From Blastocladiella emersonii ATCC 22665 (lineage: Eukaryota; Blastocladiomycota; Blastocladiomycetes; Blastocladiales; Blastocladiaceae), in assembly GCA_025594325.1 (NCBI GenBank), contig JANHCV010000001.1:3658001-3722000 (forward strand): DNA of 64,000 nucleotides. The letters are read 5' to 3'. Below, in pieces: positions 44,882 through 53,430 of the stretch. The notes beneath the pieces are model-generated. The model did not search any database. It had not been told where the DNA came from and saw nothing but the letters and a program-made list of their open reading frames with translations. Within the stretch, counting starts at the first letter, position 1. The number at the start of each line of letters is the position of its first letter. Position numbers and translations under genes: made by a program.

Positions 44882-44899
44882 GACGCGTCGCGACGCGTC
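44882..44899. promoter_or_regulatory. Two GACGCGTC palindromes 10 nt apart
   Basis: Copies at 44882-44889 and 44892-44899 sit in the 247-nt divergent promoter between the headless dynein gene (-) and the MARVEL-like gene (+). MCB-like function inferred. Confidence 0.4.
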
Positions 44900-45030
44900 T
44901 CTTACATCACGTGAGGGCGAAACGCGGGGAGACACGGTGCGAGACATTTGGGACAACGAACGATACGGCTGCAATGAACATTCCCCGCTCTTCAAGTCAC
45001 GCAAATTACTCATGTACACTTGAATCCGAC

Positions 45031-45732
45031 ATGCCGAAACTGTTCGAGAGCGCCAAGGGCAGCTTCGCAAAGCTCAACGGGAGCAAGAACAGTGTGGGCC
45101 CGCGGTCGACGTCGGGCAACTCGCTCAACAAGCTCGATCCGAAGACCAAGAGCCGCTCCAACAATGCGCTCGAGAGTCTCCGCTCCGAGGTGCCGCCCGT
45201 CGAGTACTCGATGCGAGCGCGCGCGGCCGCGCGACTGCTCCAGATCCTCTTCGCCATCATCCAGATTTCGGTGCTGGCGCGCCTCGACTCCAACTTCCTG
45301 CAGGCCCGCGGGCTGGCCACAACGTACGCCGTGGCCATCTGGTTCGCGTACCTCACGATCCTGTTTGCAGTGGCAATGTTCGGCATGCACTACCACCCGG
45401 ACATCAACAAGGGAAAGCTCCCCTTGTCGCGCGTGCTCGGCGCCGAGTTTGCCGTGTCGCTGCTCGTGACGCTCTTCCATAGCGGGTCGATGATCGCGCA
45501 GGCGGCTAACAGCGCGACGGGCGGCAGCCTCAAGGTGCCGTGCTCGCCTGGGACCGAGAACGGGCGTTGCGACATGCTCAATCTATCGGTGCTCTTCACG
45601 ACGTGCCAGGTGCTGGCCTGGGGCTACATGGCGTTCCGGTCGGCGCGCGACCTGTTCTGGAAGGGCCACGGCGACAACCAGTACGTCACCATGTCCGACC
45701 TCGTCCGGTTCAACCGCTCGGTCGGGCGCTAA
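45031..45732 (+). CDS. MARVEL-like tetraspan membrane protein
   Basis: 233 residues, single exon. The ATG at 45031 is chosen because the open frame upstream is promoter-like sequence. Four hydrophobic segments lie at about residues 66-85, 96-118, 135-157 and 183-203. The N-terminus is cytosolic, basic and Ser/Asn-rich. Two Cys (171 and 180) sit in the loop between segments 3 and 4 and could form a disulfide. The layout fits MARVEL-type proteins of fungal plasma membranes and vesicles. I cannot name a subfamily. It shares a promoter region with the headless dynein gene. Confidence 0.65.
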   Translation: MPKLFESAKGSFAKLNGSKNSVGPRSTSGNSLNKLDPKTKSRSNNALESLRSEVPPVEYSMRARAAARLLQILFAIIQISVLARLDSNFLQARGLATTYAVAIWFAYLTILFAVAMFGMHYHPDINKGKLPLSRVLGAEFAVSLLVTLFHSGSMIAQAANSATGGSLKVPCSPGTENGRCDMLNLSVLFTTCQVLAWGYMAFRSARDLFWKGHGDNQYVTMSDLVRFNRSVGR

Positions 45733-46005
45733 GTGTCTTGGTGGCTTCGTCCGTTGTAATATAATCTTTCGTCCTGATGGTCGCTGTGATCCGAGGCGGA
45801 GCGCGCCGCTGAAGTCGCGGCGCAGAACGTGGCGCCGCCTTGCGGCTTGCTCGCCGTTTTGTCGGCTCGCTGGTCGGCGCCGTTCCCCAACCGGGGCCCT
45901 GTCCCCGTCGCCTTCGCTCTCTCCCGCCGACCATTCCACGTAACGGCCTGCGATTAAACCAGCGCATCCCACCTGGTGCATTCCTGTCAAAAACTACGCA
46001 TCACC

Positions 46006-47082
46006 ATGACGACCAACAACGCGCCTGCGCCGACGACGACGGGCGAGCGCCGGCTCAAGATCGACCTGCACACGCACATCCTGCCCGAGCGGTGGCCCGA
46101 CCTCAAGCGCAAGTACGGTTACGGCGAGTGGGTGCAGCTGGACCACTCGGACCCAACGCTGGTGCCGGGCAAGGAGGCGGACATGATGCAGGGCGGCAAG
46201 TTCTTCCGGCGGGTGCAGTGCAACTGCTGGTCGCCCGAGGCGCGCATTGCCGAGTGCGACGCGACGACGGTCGACGTGCAGGTCCTGTCGACGGTGCCCG
46301 TCATGTTCGCGTACTGGGCCAAGCCCGAGGACACGCTCGACCTGGCCCGCTATCTCAACGACCACATTGCGCAGTGCGTCGCCGAGGACCCGAAGCGGTT
46401 CGTCGGCCTCGGCACCATCCCGCTGCAGGCGCCCGACCTCGCCGTCGCCGAGATGAAGCGGTGCGTGCAGGAGCTCGGCCTGCGCGGCATCCAGATCGGG
46501 TCGCACATCGGCGAGTGGAACCTCGACGCGCCCGAGCTCGACGCCGTGTGGCGCGCCGCCGAGGAGCTCGGCGTTGCCATCTTTGTACACCCGTGGAACG
46601 ACGCGTGGGAGACGCCCGCGCGCCAGAAGCCGTACTGGGGCGCGTGGCTCGTCGGCATGCCGTGCGAGACCACCCAGGCCATCTGCTCGGTCACCATGGG
46701 CGGCGTCCTCGACCGCTTCCCCAAGCTCAAGATGTGCTTTGCCCACGGCGGCGGGTCCTTCCTCGCCACGCTGGGCCGCATTGACCATGGGTTCAACGTG
46801 CGCCCGGACCTCTGTGCGACCCGCGTCAAGCACCCGCCGTCCCACTACCTGGACCGCATCTACATCGACTCGCTCGTCCACGACCTCGACACGCTCAAGT
46901 TCGTCATCAACAAGATCGGCCACGACCACATCATGCTCGGGTCCGACTACCCGTTCCCGCTCGGCGAGCACCACCCGGGCAAGATGGTCGAGGAGAGCGA
47001 CCTGCCCGACGAGACCAAGGACGCCATCCTGTGGAAGACGGCCTCCGAGTTCCTCGGCCTCGACCCCAAGGATTTCATGTAA
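46006..47082 (+). CDS. ACMSD: 2-amino-3-carboxymuconate-6-semialdehyde decarboxylase
   Basis: Zinc amidohydrolase-superfamily decarboxylase. It diverts the kynurenine-pathway intermediate ACMS away from quinolinate and NAD synthesis. 358 residues, single exon, ATG at 46006 in a good context. Metal ligands are visible: His22 and His24 (DLHTHIL), His195 (FVHPWND) and Asp314 (GSDYPFPLGE); His247 lies in AHGGG. Long stretches match animal ACMSD, for example VQVLSTVPVMFAYWAKPEDT, LVGMPCETTQAICS and MGGVLDRFPKLK. The extra 15 N-terminal residues precede the usual start. Closely related decarboxylases exist, but the resemblance to ACMSD itself is strong throughout. Confidence 0.92.
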   Translation: MTTNNAPAPTTTGERRLKIDLHTHILPERWPDLKRKYGYGEWVQLDHSDPTLVPGKEADMMQGGKFFRRVQCNCWSPEARIAECDATTVDVQVLSTVPVMFAYWAKPEDTLDLARYLNDHIAQCVAEDPKRFVGLGTIPLQAPDLAVAEMKRCVQELGLRGIQIGSHIGEWNLDAPELDAVWRAAEELGVAIFVHPWNDAWETPARQKPYWGAWLVGMPCETTQAICSVTMGGVLDRFPKLKMCFAHGGGSFLATLGRIDHGFNVRPDLCATRVKHPPSHYLDRIYIDSLVHDLDTLKFVINKIGHDHIMLGSDYPFPLGEHHPGKMVEESDLPDETKDAILWKTASEFLGLDPKDFM

Positions 47083-47206
47083 ATTTCTCGTGCGAGCTGC
47101 GCGAGGACGCGGCTCCTCCTCCCTCCCTCCCTCCCCTGTTCGTTCACATACATTCGCGGTTGCTGTAAACAAAAAGTCATGCCATTGCCATCGACCGACG
47201 TCCCAA

Positions 47207-49288
47207 TCACAGCGCGAGCCCGACCATCTTGGCGTTCTGGTCGAGACACTCGGCGACGAGCGCGAGCACCTCGGCCTTGGTCGGCGCGTAATCGGACTCA
47301 GCCGCGCGTTCGGCGAGCTGCTGCCGCGCCGACGAGTTGGCGGCCTCGACGTTGCGCCACTTGGTCTCGAGCGCCGTGAGCTGGCGGTGGGTATCGTTTT
47401 CCTGGAGCTGGGTGCGCTTGACCTCATGGCGCGTGGTCTGCGCGGTGAGGCTGAGTTTGGCCCAGGCGCGGCGGCGGCGGAGCTCGGCGACGGTAGCGAG
47501 CAGCGACTCGCGGCGGGTCTCGAGCTCGGCGCGGATCGTGTCGACGCGGTCGAACTGGGCCATGTCCGCGTGGTACGCCTCGAGGCGCGCCTTGGCGGCG
47601 GCCAGCTCGCCCTGGATCTTGGTCTCGAGCTGGTCGATGCGCGACAGGTCGCCGAGCAGCCGCTCGCGCTCCTGCTGCACGTACGCGAACGTCTTCTCGG
47701 CGGTGCTGAGCTCCTTTTCTTTCTCCTTGAGGTCGCCCGCCAGCTTGCGCAGGTCGCCCGGCGTGCCGAGCGGGGCCACGGCGAGGCTCTGGATCTCGGC
47801 GAGGAGCGCGAGCGAGTCGGTCTGCGCCTGCTCGAGCTTGGTGGCCGCGTCGCCAGCCTGGTCGGGGAACGTGTCGAGGAACGCCTGCATCTCGCGGTCC
47901 TTCTTGACGAGTTCCTCGAACTTGGCGGCTTTCTCGTCCGAGATACCCGCCTCGAGCTGCTGCATCTCCTGGGCGAGCCGCGCCTGCTCCTTGGCGAACT
48001 CGGCCAGCGTGCCCTCCATGTGCGCGATCTCGGTGTTGCACCGCTTGATCTCCTCGAGGATGGCCTCCTTGGAGTCGAGCGACGCGATACCGCCGCCGCC
48101 CTCGCCGGAACCGGTCGACGGCGACTGGATCTCCTTGATCTTGGTCTGGATCGACGCCTTCTTCTCCTGCAGGGTCCACACGCGCATGCGCGCCGGGTCC
48201 TGCTGCAGGCCGCGCTCGAGGTGCGCCTGCTGAGCCTGCTGCGACGTGAGCTGGGCCTGCTGCTGCGCCATCTCGGTCAGCAGCGCCGCGTTCTCGGCCT
48301 CAAGGTTGTTCCATTGCTCGCGCGCCGCCGGGTTCTACAGATTGGCGAAGGAGGTGAGTCGGGAAGACGCGTGCGCGTGTGCGTGCCGTGCCACGTACCA
48401 TCTGCGTGATCCGTGCAGCAGCCTGCTCGCGCTCGGCGCGGATCTGGTGCTCGAGCTCCTTGAGCTTGGCCTCCTTTTCCTGGCGCTCCATGAACAGGGC
48501 GTCGACAGCCTGCTGGTCGCGCTCGTTCTTCATCTTGAACTCGTTGGCGTTGCGCTGCACCTCCTCGAGGTCCGCGTCCGAGTGCAGCTTGTCGATCAGC
48601 ATGTTGTAGTCGCCGAGCTGGCCCTGCAGGTCGCGCAGCTCCTGGCCCATGGTCTGCGCGCTACAGGGGACGGAGTTTAGTGACAGTGGGTGAGGTTGAC
48701 GAGAGAGAGGGGTGCGTGAGGCGTACCGCTTCTCGAGGGTCACGAAGCTGTTGTTCTCGCGCTCGAGGACGCCCATGTCGTTGTGGATCTTGTTGAGCTC
48801 GGCGCCCAGCTGGTTCATGCGCTGCTTGAGCTCGCCGATCCAGTACGAACGGTCCTGGACCACGCGACCGGAACCTGGATGGGATCGCGTTAGTGTGCGT
48901 TGTACGAGTGGAGGTGAGATGCGTACCCTGGTAGCTCGTCTTGGGCATCCCGCCGACGCCCTGCTGGGTGCCGGGACGGTCGCCGCCCATGGTCGGCGCG
49001 CGCAGCGAGGTGCCGGGGCGCAGCATCGATGTGCTCGGAGGCTAAACGATGCGCAATGTCAGCTAATGATATAATCTGGAAATGCGCAGCCGACACGCAC
49101 CATCATGCCGGCCCGCGTGCCGATGCCAGTGCCGGTCTTGGGCGGAATGACGCCACCAAGGCCGCCGCCGGCCGCGGTGACCCCGCGTCCCCACGCTACA
49201 CTCAGTTCAATTAGATATATGGCCCGTCAAGTCGCGAAAGCCGGGCGTACAAGTGCCGGAACGCGTGCCGGGCCGGTTGGCGGCAGAG
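47207..49288 (-). CDS. IFT74: Intraflagellar transport protein 74 (IFT-B), start codon unresolved
   Basis: Coiled-coil core subunit of the IFT-B train; with IFT81 it binds tubulin for transport into the flagellum. Supported exons: 49195-49101, 49041-48927, 48874-48727, 48660-48399 and 48334-47207 (about 582 residues), plus a probable upstream exon ending at 49251 that adds SAANRPGTRSGT in phase. I found no in-phase ATG for that exon; a micro-exon upstream of 49288 is likely. The N-terminus is Gly/Pro/Arg-rich and basic, as in IFT74. Landmarks: VVQDRSYWIGELKQRMNQL, LEKRAQTMGQELRDLQGQLG, and near the C-terminus RTQLQENDTHRQLTALETKW and ESDYAPTK. Introns are 52-66 nt. If the upstream exon is wrong, translation could start at the ATG pair just before 49101. 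Confidence 0.9.
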
Positions 49289-49639
49289 CTAGAGGGCGGG
49301 CGACCTGGTGTCGGCGGGTGAGCATGAAGGCGCAAGGTCGCGGGCGGGCGGTTGCATCGAGTCGCTGCATACCATACATTGCGGATAGGGAGTTTGCGGG
49401 AGCAAAGTGGAAGCGACCAGCGCCACGTGAAGAGAGGCGCGACGCGAGGTGAAAACGCGTCTCAAGTTGCGCACGTGAGGTGTGCAGCGGGGCGTCAACA
49501 CGCGTGTGCGGGCGCGCCGATCGTCTCGCGGTCCATCGCCTCGGCCGAGCCACCCACGCTCTCTTCTCCTTACCTCGCCGCCCCGCGAGTCCATGCAACG
49601 CCTACTACAACGCTTTCAGACACCAACCCACCCGTCACG
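49289..49639. other. Divergent promoter region, IFT74 / SDHAF1
   Basis: About 350 nt. It contains ACGCGT at 49455-49460 (in AACGCGTC) and 49500-49505. The missing first exon of IFT74 probably lies here. No other gene recognised. Confidence 0.4.
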
Positions 49640-49879
49640 ATGCCGCGCCACTCGGGACTCCAGCTCGAGGTGATCAAGCTGTACAAGCAGTGCATGCAGG
49701 TGGCGCGCAGCAAGCCGGCCGAGCACCGGGCCAACTGGGAGCGGTTCGTGCGCGCCGAGTTTGCCAAGAACCGGCACATCTCGCCCAAGGACTTTGCCAC
49801 CATCGAGTACCTCGCGCGCACGGGCAAGCGCCGCCTCGACACGTACCGCAACCCGTCCATCCACAGCATCTCCTTCTAG
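49640..49879 (+). CDS. SDHAF1: Succinate dehydrogenase assembly factor 1 (LYR protein)
   Basis: Mitochondrial LYR-family factor that helps insert or protect iron-sulfur clusters of the SDH iron-sulfur subunit. 79 residues, single exon. The start follows from the family pattern (MPRHSGLQLEVIKLYKQ); the LYK triplet is the LYR-type motif. Downstream, the FAKNRHISPKDFATIEYL and GKRRLD segments match Sdh6/SDHAF1. The length fits the fungal form, which is shorter than the animal protein. TTGTACATTT follows the stop by about 20 nt. Confidence 0.88.
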   Translation: MPRHSGLQLEVIKLYKQCMQVARSKPAEHRANWERFVRAEFAKNRHISPKDFATIEYLARTGKRRLDTYRNPSIHSISF

Positions 49880-50707
49880 GCGCGGCGACTGCGACATTGT
49901 ACATTTTTGATGGCCCTCAGTGGGCCGTAGTATTGGGAAATAGCGAACGCGAGGAATTTGTTTGAGGGGGAGGCCCGCTTGTCCGATCGAGGGGAGGAGA
50001 GCAGCGAGAGTGACGTCAGCGCCACAGTTTCAGGATTTTCGGCTATCGGTTTTGCTTCACGTGAAGCGTCTGCTATCGCTCGCGGTTGTTGTTGCGCCCG
50101 GTTTCCCGCACGGCGACGGACCCACACAAGCCGGTGCGGTCCCTTGCAGTCCTCGCTCTCGCCCCGCACACCGCCGCTGAGGTGCGTCGCCTTCCCCACA
50201 CCTGAACCGCGGCCATGGCGACGACGACAACGGCAGCAACGATCCACGATGGGCAGCAGTAGCACGCATGCGAGGGCAGTTCGGCGTCGTCCTGGGTCCA
50301 CTGTGATCCCTAATCGGCCTCGGCCGCACCTGGACTGGGTCCATCAAGCCTACGCTGCGCCAGCGTCGCGGCGGCCATGACATGTATCGACACTTGCTCG
50401 CGATCGGCTCGATCTTCGGCGTGGCGGCCGCGTCGCGCGGGTTCCGCCCGTGCCTGCTCGGCGAGTCGAGCCCGTGCTGGTGTTGATCGACACGAGTGCG
50501 GCCCGGGGACCCGTCGGATGCACGCACGGCAGCGTCCCTGACAGCCGGCCGGCCGTGCAAACCACGCCGTTTCCACTGCAGCTGCCCCTGCTCGCTCGCT
50601 GCTGCTCTTGTCGCGCGTCCCATCACCCCGCCGTCGACCCATCCCGCCCCGCCGACCTAGCCGCTCACTTGGACTCGCCGCACTGCTCTAGTGATCCATC
50701 ACGCACC
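49880..50707. other. Intergenic region before IDH1, no gene supported
   Basis: 828 nt between SDHAF1 and the isocitrate dehydrogenase gene. Arg/Pro/Ala-rich open frames exist on both strands without any domain or conserved ATG context. I see no clear promoter motif. It is long for this gene-dense window, so a small RNA gene or a 5' UTR intron of IDH1 is possible. Confidence 0.4.
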
Positions 50708-51874
50708 ATGCTGTCGACCTCCGTCTCCGCCACCAAGGCCGCCGTGCGCGCTGCCGCCACCGCCACGTCGGCGCGCTCGTTCGGGTCGCTCGGGTCCAAG
50801 TTTGCGCTGTCGGGCACGCCCGAGTACGAGTCGAAGCTGACCAAGTACGCGGGCACCTACACGGTGACGCTGATCCCCGGCGACGGTGTCGGCACCGAGA
50901 TGGCCGACTCGGTCAAGGCCGTGTTCGACGCGGCGCAGGTCCCCGTCGAGTTCGACCAGTACAACGTGACGGGCGAGACGGGCAAGCAGGACCCGACCCT
51001 GCTCAAGGCCTCAATCGACTCGCTCAAGCGCAACCGCGTCGGCCTCAAGGGCATCCTCTACACGCCCGTCGCCACCCACGGCACGCCCTCGCTCAACGTG
51101 TCGATGCGCAAGGACCTCGACATCTACGCGTCCGTGTCGCTCGTCCGCAAGGTGCCCGGCTTCCACCCGCCCCACACCCCGGTCCACAAGGGCAACGTCG
51201 ACTTCGTCATCATCCGCGAGAACACGGAGGGCGAGTACGCCGGCCTCGAGCACCAGTCGTTCCCCGGCGTCGTCGAGTCGCTCAAGGTGGTGACGCGCGC
51301 CAAGTCGGAGCGCATCGCCCGCTTCGCCTTCGACTTCGCCGTGCGCAACGGCCGCAAGAAGGTGACGTGCGTGCACAAGGCCAACATCATGAAGCTCGGC
51401 GACGGCCTGTTCCTCAACACGTGCCGCGAGGTGGCCAAGGAGTACGAGGCCAAGGGCATCCAGTTCCAGGACATGATCGTCGACAACACGGCCATGCAGC
51501 TCGTCGCCAAGCCCCAGCAGTTTGACGTGATGGTCATGGGCAACCTGTACGGCAACATTGCGTCCAACATCGGCGCCGCCCTCGTCGGAGGACCCGGCAT
51601 CGTGCCCGGCGCCAACATTGGCCGCGACTACGCCATCTTCGAGCCCGGATGCCGCCACGTCGGCAAGGACATCCAGGGCCGCAACGTGGCTAACCCGTCG
51701 GCGCTCCTCCTGTCGTCGGTCCTCCTCCTCCGCCACCTCCACCTCGACGAGCACGCCGACCGCATCTCGCACGCCCTCTACAAGACGCTCCAGGACGGCG
51801 TCCGCACCCAGGACCTCGGCGGTAACGCCTCCACCACCGAGTTCACGGCCGGCATCATCAAGAACCTCGAGTAA
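50708..51874 (+). CDS. IDH1: NAD-dependent isocitrate dehydrogenase subunit 1 (regulatory), mitochondrial
   Basis: Subunit of the NAD-linked isocitrate dehydrogenase of the citrate cycle. 388 residues, single exon. The N-terminus is a typical targeting peptide, rich in Ala/Ser/Thr with Lys/Arg. Family landmarks: VTLIPGDGVGTEM, IRENTEGEYAGLEH, SERIARFAFDFA, CVHKANIMKLGDGLF and GRDYAIFEPG. The segment NLYGNIASNIGAALVGGPG has Asn where the catalytic subunit has the metal-binding Asp pair. This is characteristic of the regulatory Idh1 subunit rather than the catalytic Idh2. The catalytic partner is not in this window. Confidence 0.92.
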   Translation: MLSTSVSATKAAVRAAATATSARSFGSLGSKFALSGTPEYESKLTKYAGTYTVTLIPGDGVGTEMADSVKAVFDAAQVPVEFDQYNVTGETGKQDPTLLKASIDSLKRNRVGLKGILYTPVATHGTPSLNVSMRKDLDIYASVSLVRKVPGFHPPHTPVHKGNVDFVIIRENTEGEYAGLEHQSFPGVVESLKVVTRAKSERIARFAFDFAVRNGRKKVTCVHKANIMKLGDGLFLNTCREVAKEYEAKGIQFQDMIVDNTAMQLVAKPQQFDVMVMGNLYGNIASNIGAALVGGPGIVPGANIGRDYAIFEPGCRHVGKDIQGRNVANPSALLLSSVLLLRHLHLDEHADRISHALYKTLQDGVRTQDLGGNASTTEFTAGIIKNLE

Positions 51875-52134
51875 GGTTCCCCGCCTCGCCTCTCGCCTCC
51901 TACCTCCCCGTCCCGCTTGTTGTCTCCCTCTTTAGTTGATCTACACTTGATATTTGTTTACTATCACCGTGATCCGCCTTGATTTTCTTCTCGTTTCGCC
52001 TCACGTGGGGGAGCCCGATCGCGTCCCCTCGCTTCGTCGTTCGCTCTTGGCCTCTCTCTCTTTCACTTCACCTTACATACCAAGGACTCTTAACGAATCG
52101 ACGCAAGACTCGCTGCAACGCCGCTGCCGCCACC

Positions 52135-53266
52135 ATGCCAGCGTGGATTCTTGTGAGTGCGCGCGGTAACTGCGAGGGGGGTCCCGCGACGAGACTAACG
52201 ACAGCCCGCCTGCCCCGTAGGTGTCCAACGTCAGCCGGCACGTCCAAAAGGACAAGCTGCGGAAGCTGTTTGCGCATCTCGGCGACATCCGGCAACTGGT
52301 CCTGAAGCCGTACGGACTCTGAAAACTGCCTTTTTCGCAAGAGACCGCTCACACCCTTCTTACCTGTAGCGCCGACGACGGCTCCCCCACGACCGAAGCC
52401 GCAATCGAGTTCGCCAAGTCGGACGACGCGCGCGTGGCCGTGCTCCTCGACGGGACCCCGTTCCTCGACACGGCGCTGGCCGTGGCCGCGTACCAGGACG
52501 AGGACCAGCTGCAGCGCATTGCGCGCACGCTGCGCATCGACCGCGTCCCGCTCGACGCTAACGTCGACACGCTCAAGGCGCTGTTCGCCGAGGCCGCTGT
52601 CGACGGGATCCGCCGCATGCGGATGGGGAACGGGACCGATCCCGACACGGCCCTCGGATACGCGTTCGTCGAGTTCGGGAATCCCGAGCAGAAGGAGGCG
52701 GCCGTCGCGCGGATGGAGGGCGCGGCGCTGGGCGAGCAGCAGCTCATGTACGTGCCGTTTGCGCGGCTGTGAGAGGAAGGGCGCTGGACTGACTTCTCCT
52801 CGGCGTGTGTAGCATCTCCAACTCGCGCATCGCCATCTCCAAGGGCAAATCCGGCGGCCGCCCGCCGCTCGTCCTCGCCATGGCCGCCGCGCTGTCGTCG
52901 TCGGCCCCGCCCACGGCGCCCGGGAGCGTCGACGGGGGTTCCGGCACGCCCATGCGCGGCGACTCACGGTCTCGCGGTCCCGGTGCCGCCGGGGAAACCC
53001 GGTCGCGCCGGTACGACGACATGGACGTCGACCGGTACCGCGACCGCGACCGCGACGACGACCGGTACGGCGGCGGCTCCAGTCAGCGGCGGAGTACCCG
53101 GCGGCGGTCCCGGTCCGACTCGCGCGACCGCGACCGTGACCGTGACCGTGACCGTGATCGCGACAGGGGACGGTACGACGATCACCGCCGTGGTGGCGGG
53201 TACCGCAACAGCGCGCGGAACCATAGCCGCGAGCGGTCGCCCGACGCCAAGCGGGCAAGGCGCTGA
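52135..53266 (+). CDS. SR-type splicing factor with two RRMs and an Arg-Asp repeat tail (SREK1-like)
   Basis: Four exons are inferred: 52135-52152, 52221-52309, 52370-52768 and 52813-53266, giving 319 residues; introns are 68, 60 and 44 nt. RRM1 starts at residue 3 (WILVSNVSRHVQKDKLRKLF), with its RNP2 motif split by the first intron. RRM2 follows (TLRIDRVPLDANVDTLKALF; GYAFVEFGN). A short SNSRIAISK linker leads to a tail of RS and RD dipeptides with an unbroken (RD)n run at nt 53128-53170. The arrangement resembles SREK1/SRSF11-type proteins, which act in splice-site choice in the nucleus. Exact orthology unclear. Converges with the Gag-like gene. Confidence 0.75.
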
Positions 53267-53430
53267 ACTGACGGTGCTGGTGGAGGCGGACGCTGCGTGA
53301 TACATTTCATTTGACTCTACCTGCTGCTTTGCTACTCCCTTGTTCAGACAACGATAACGACAACGACGGCCTCTTTGTTCAGACAAACGACAACAACGGC
53401 ATGAACACACGACAGTCACCGACCGACTAC

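Noticed and set aside
49880-50707. Small genes in the long intergenic region before IDH1
   Set aside because: Open frames lack domains, hydrophobic patterning or plausible starts; no tRNA-like or structured RNA pattern could be recognised by eye.
53128-53170. Regular short repeat resembling a CRISPR or satellite unit
   Set aside because: It encodes an Arg-Asp dipeptide run in an SR protein tail; codon-level repetition explains it.
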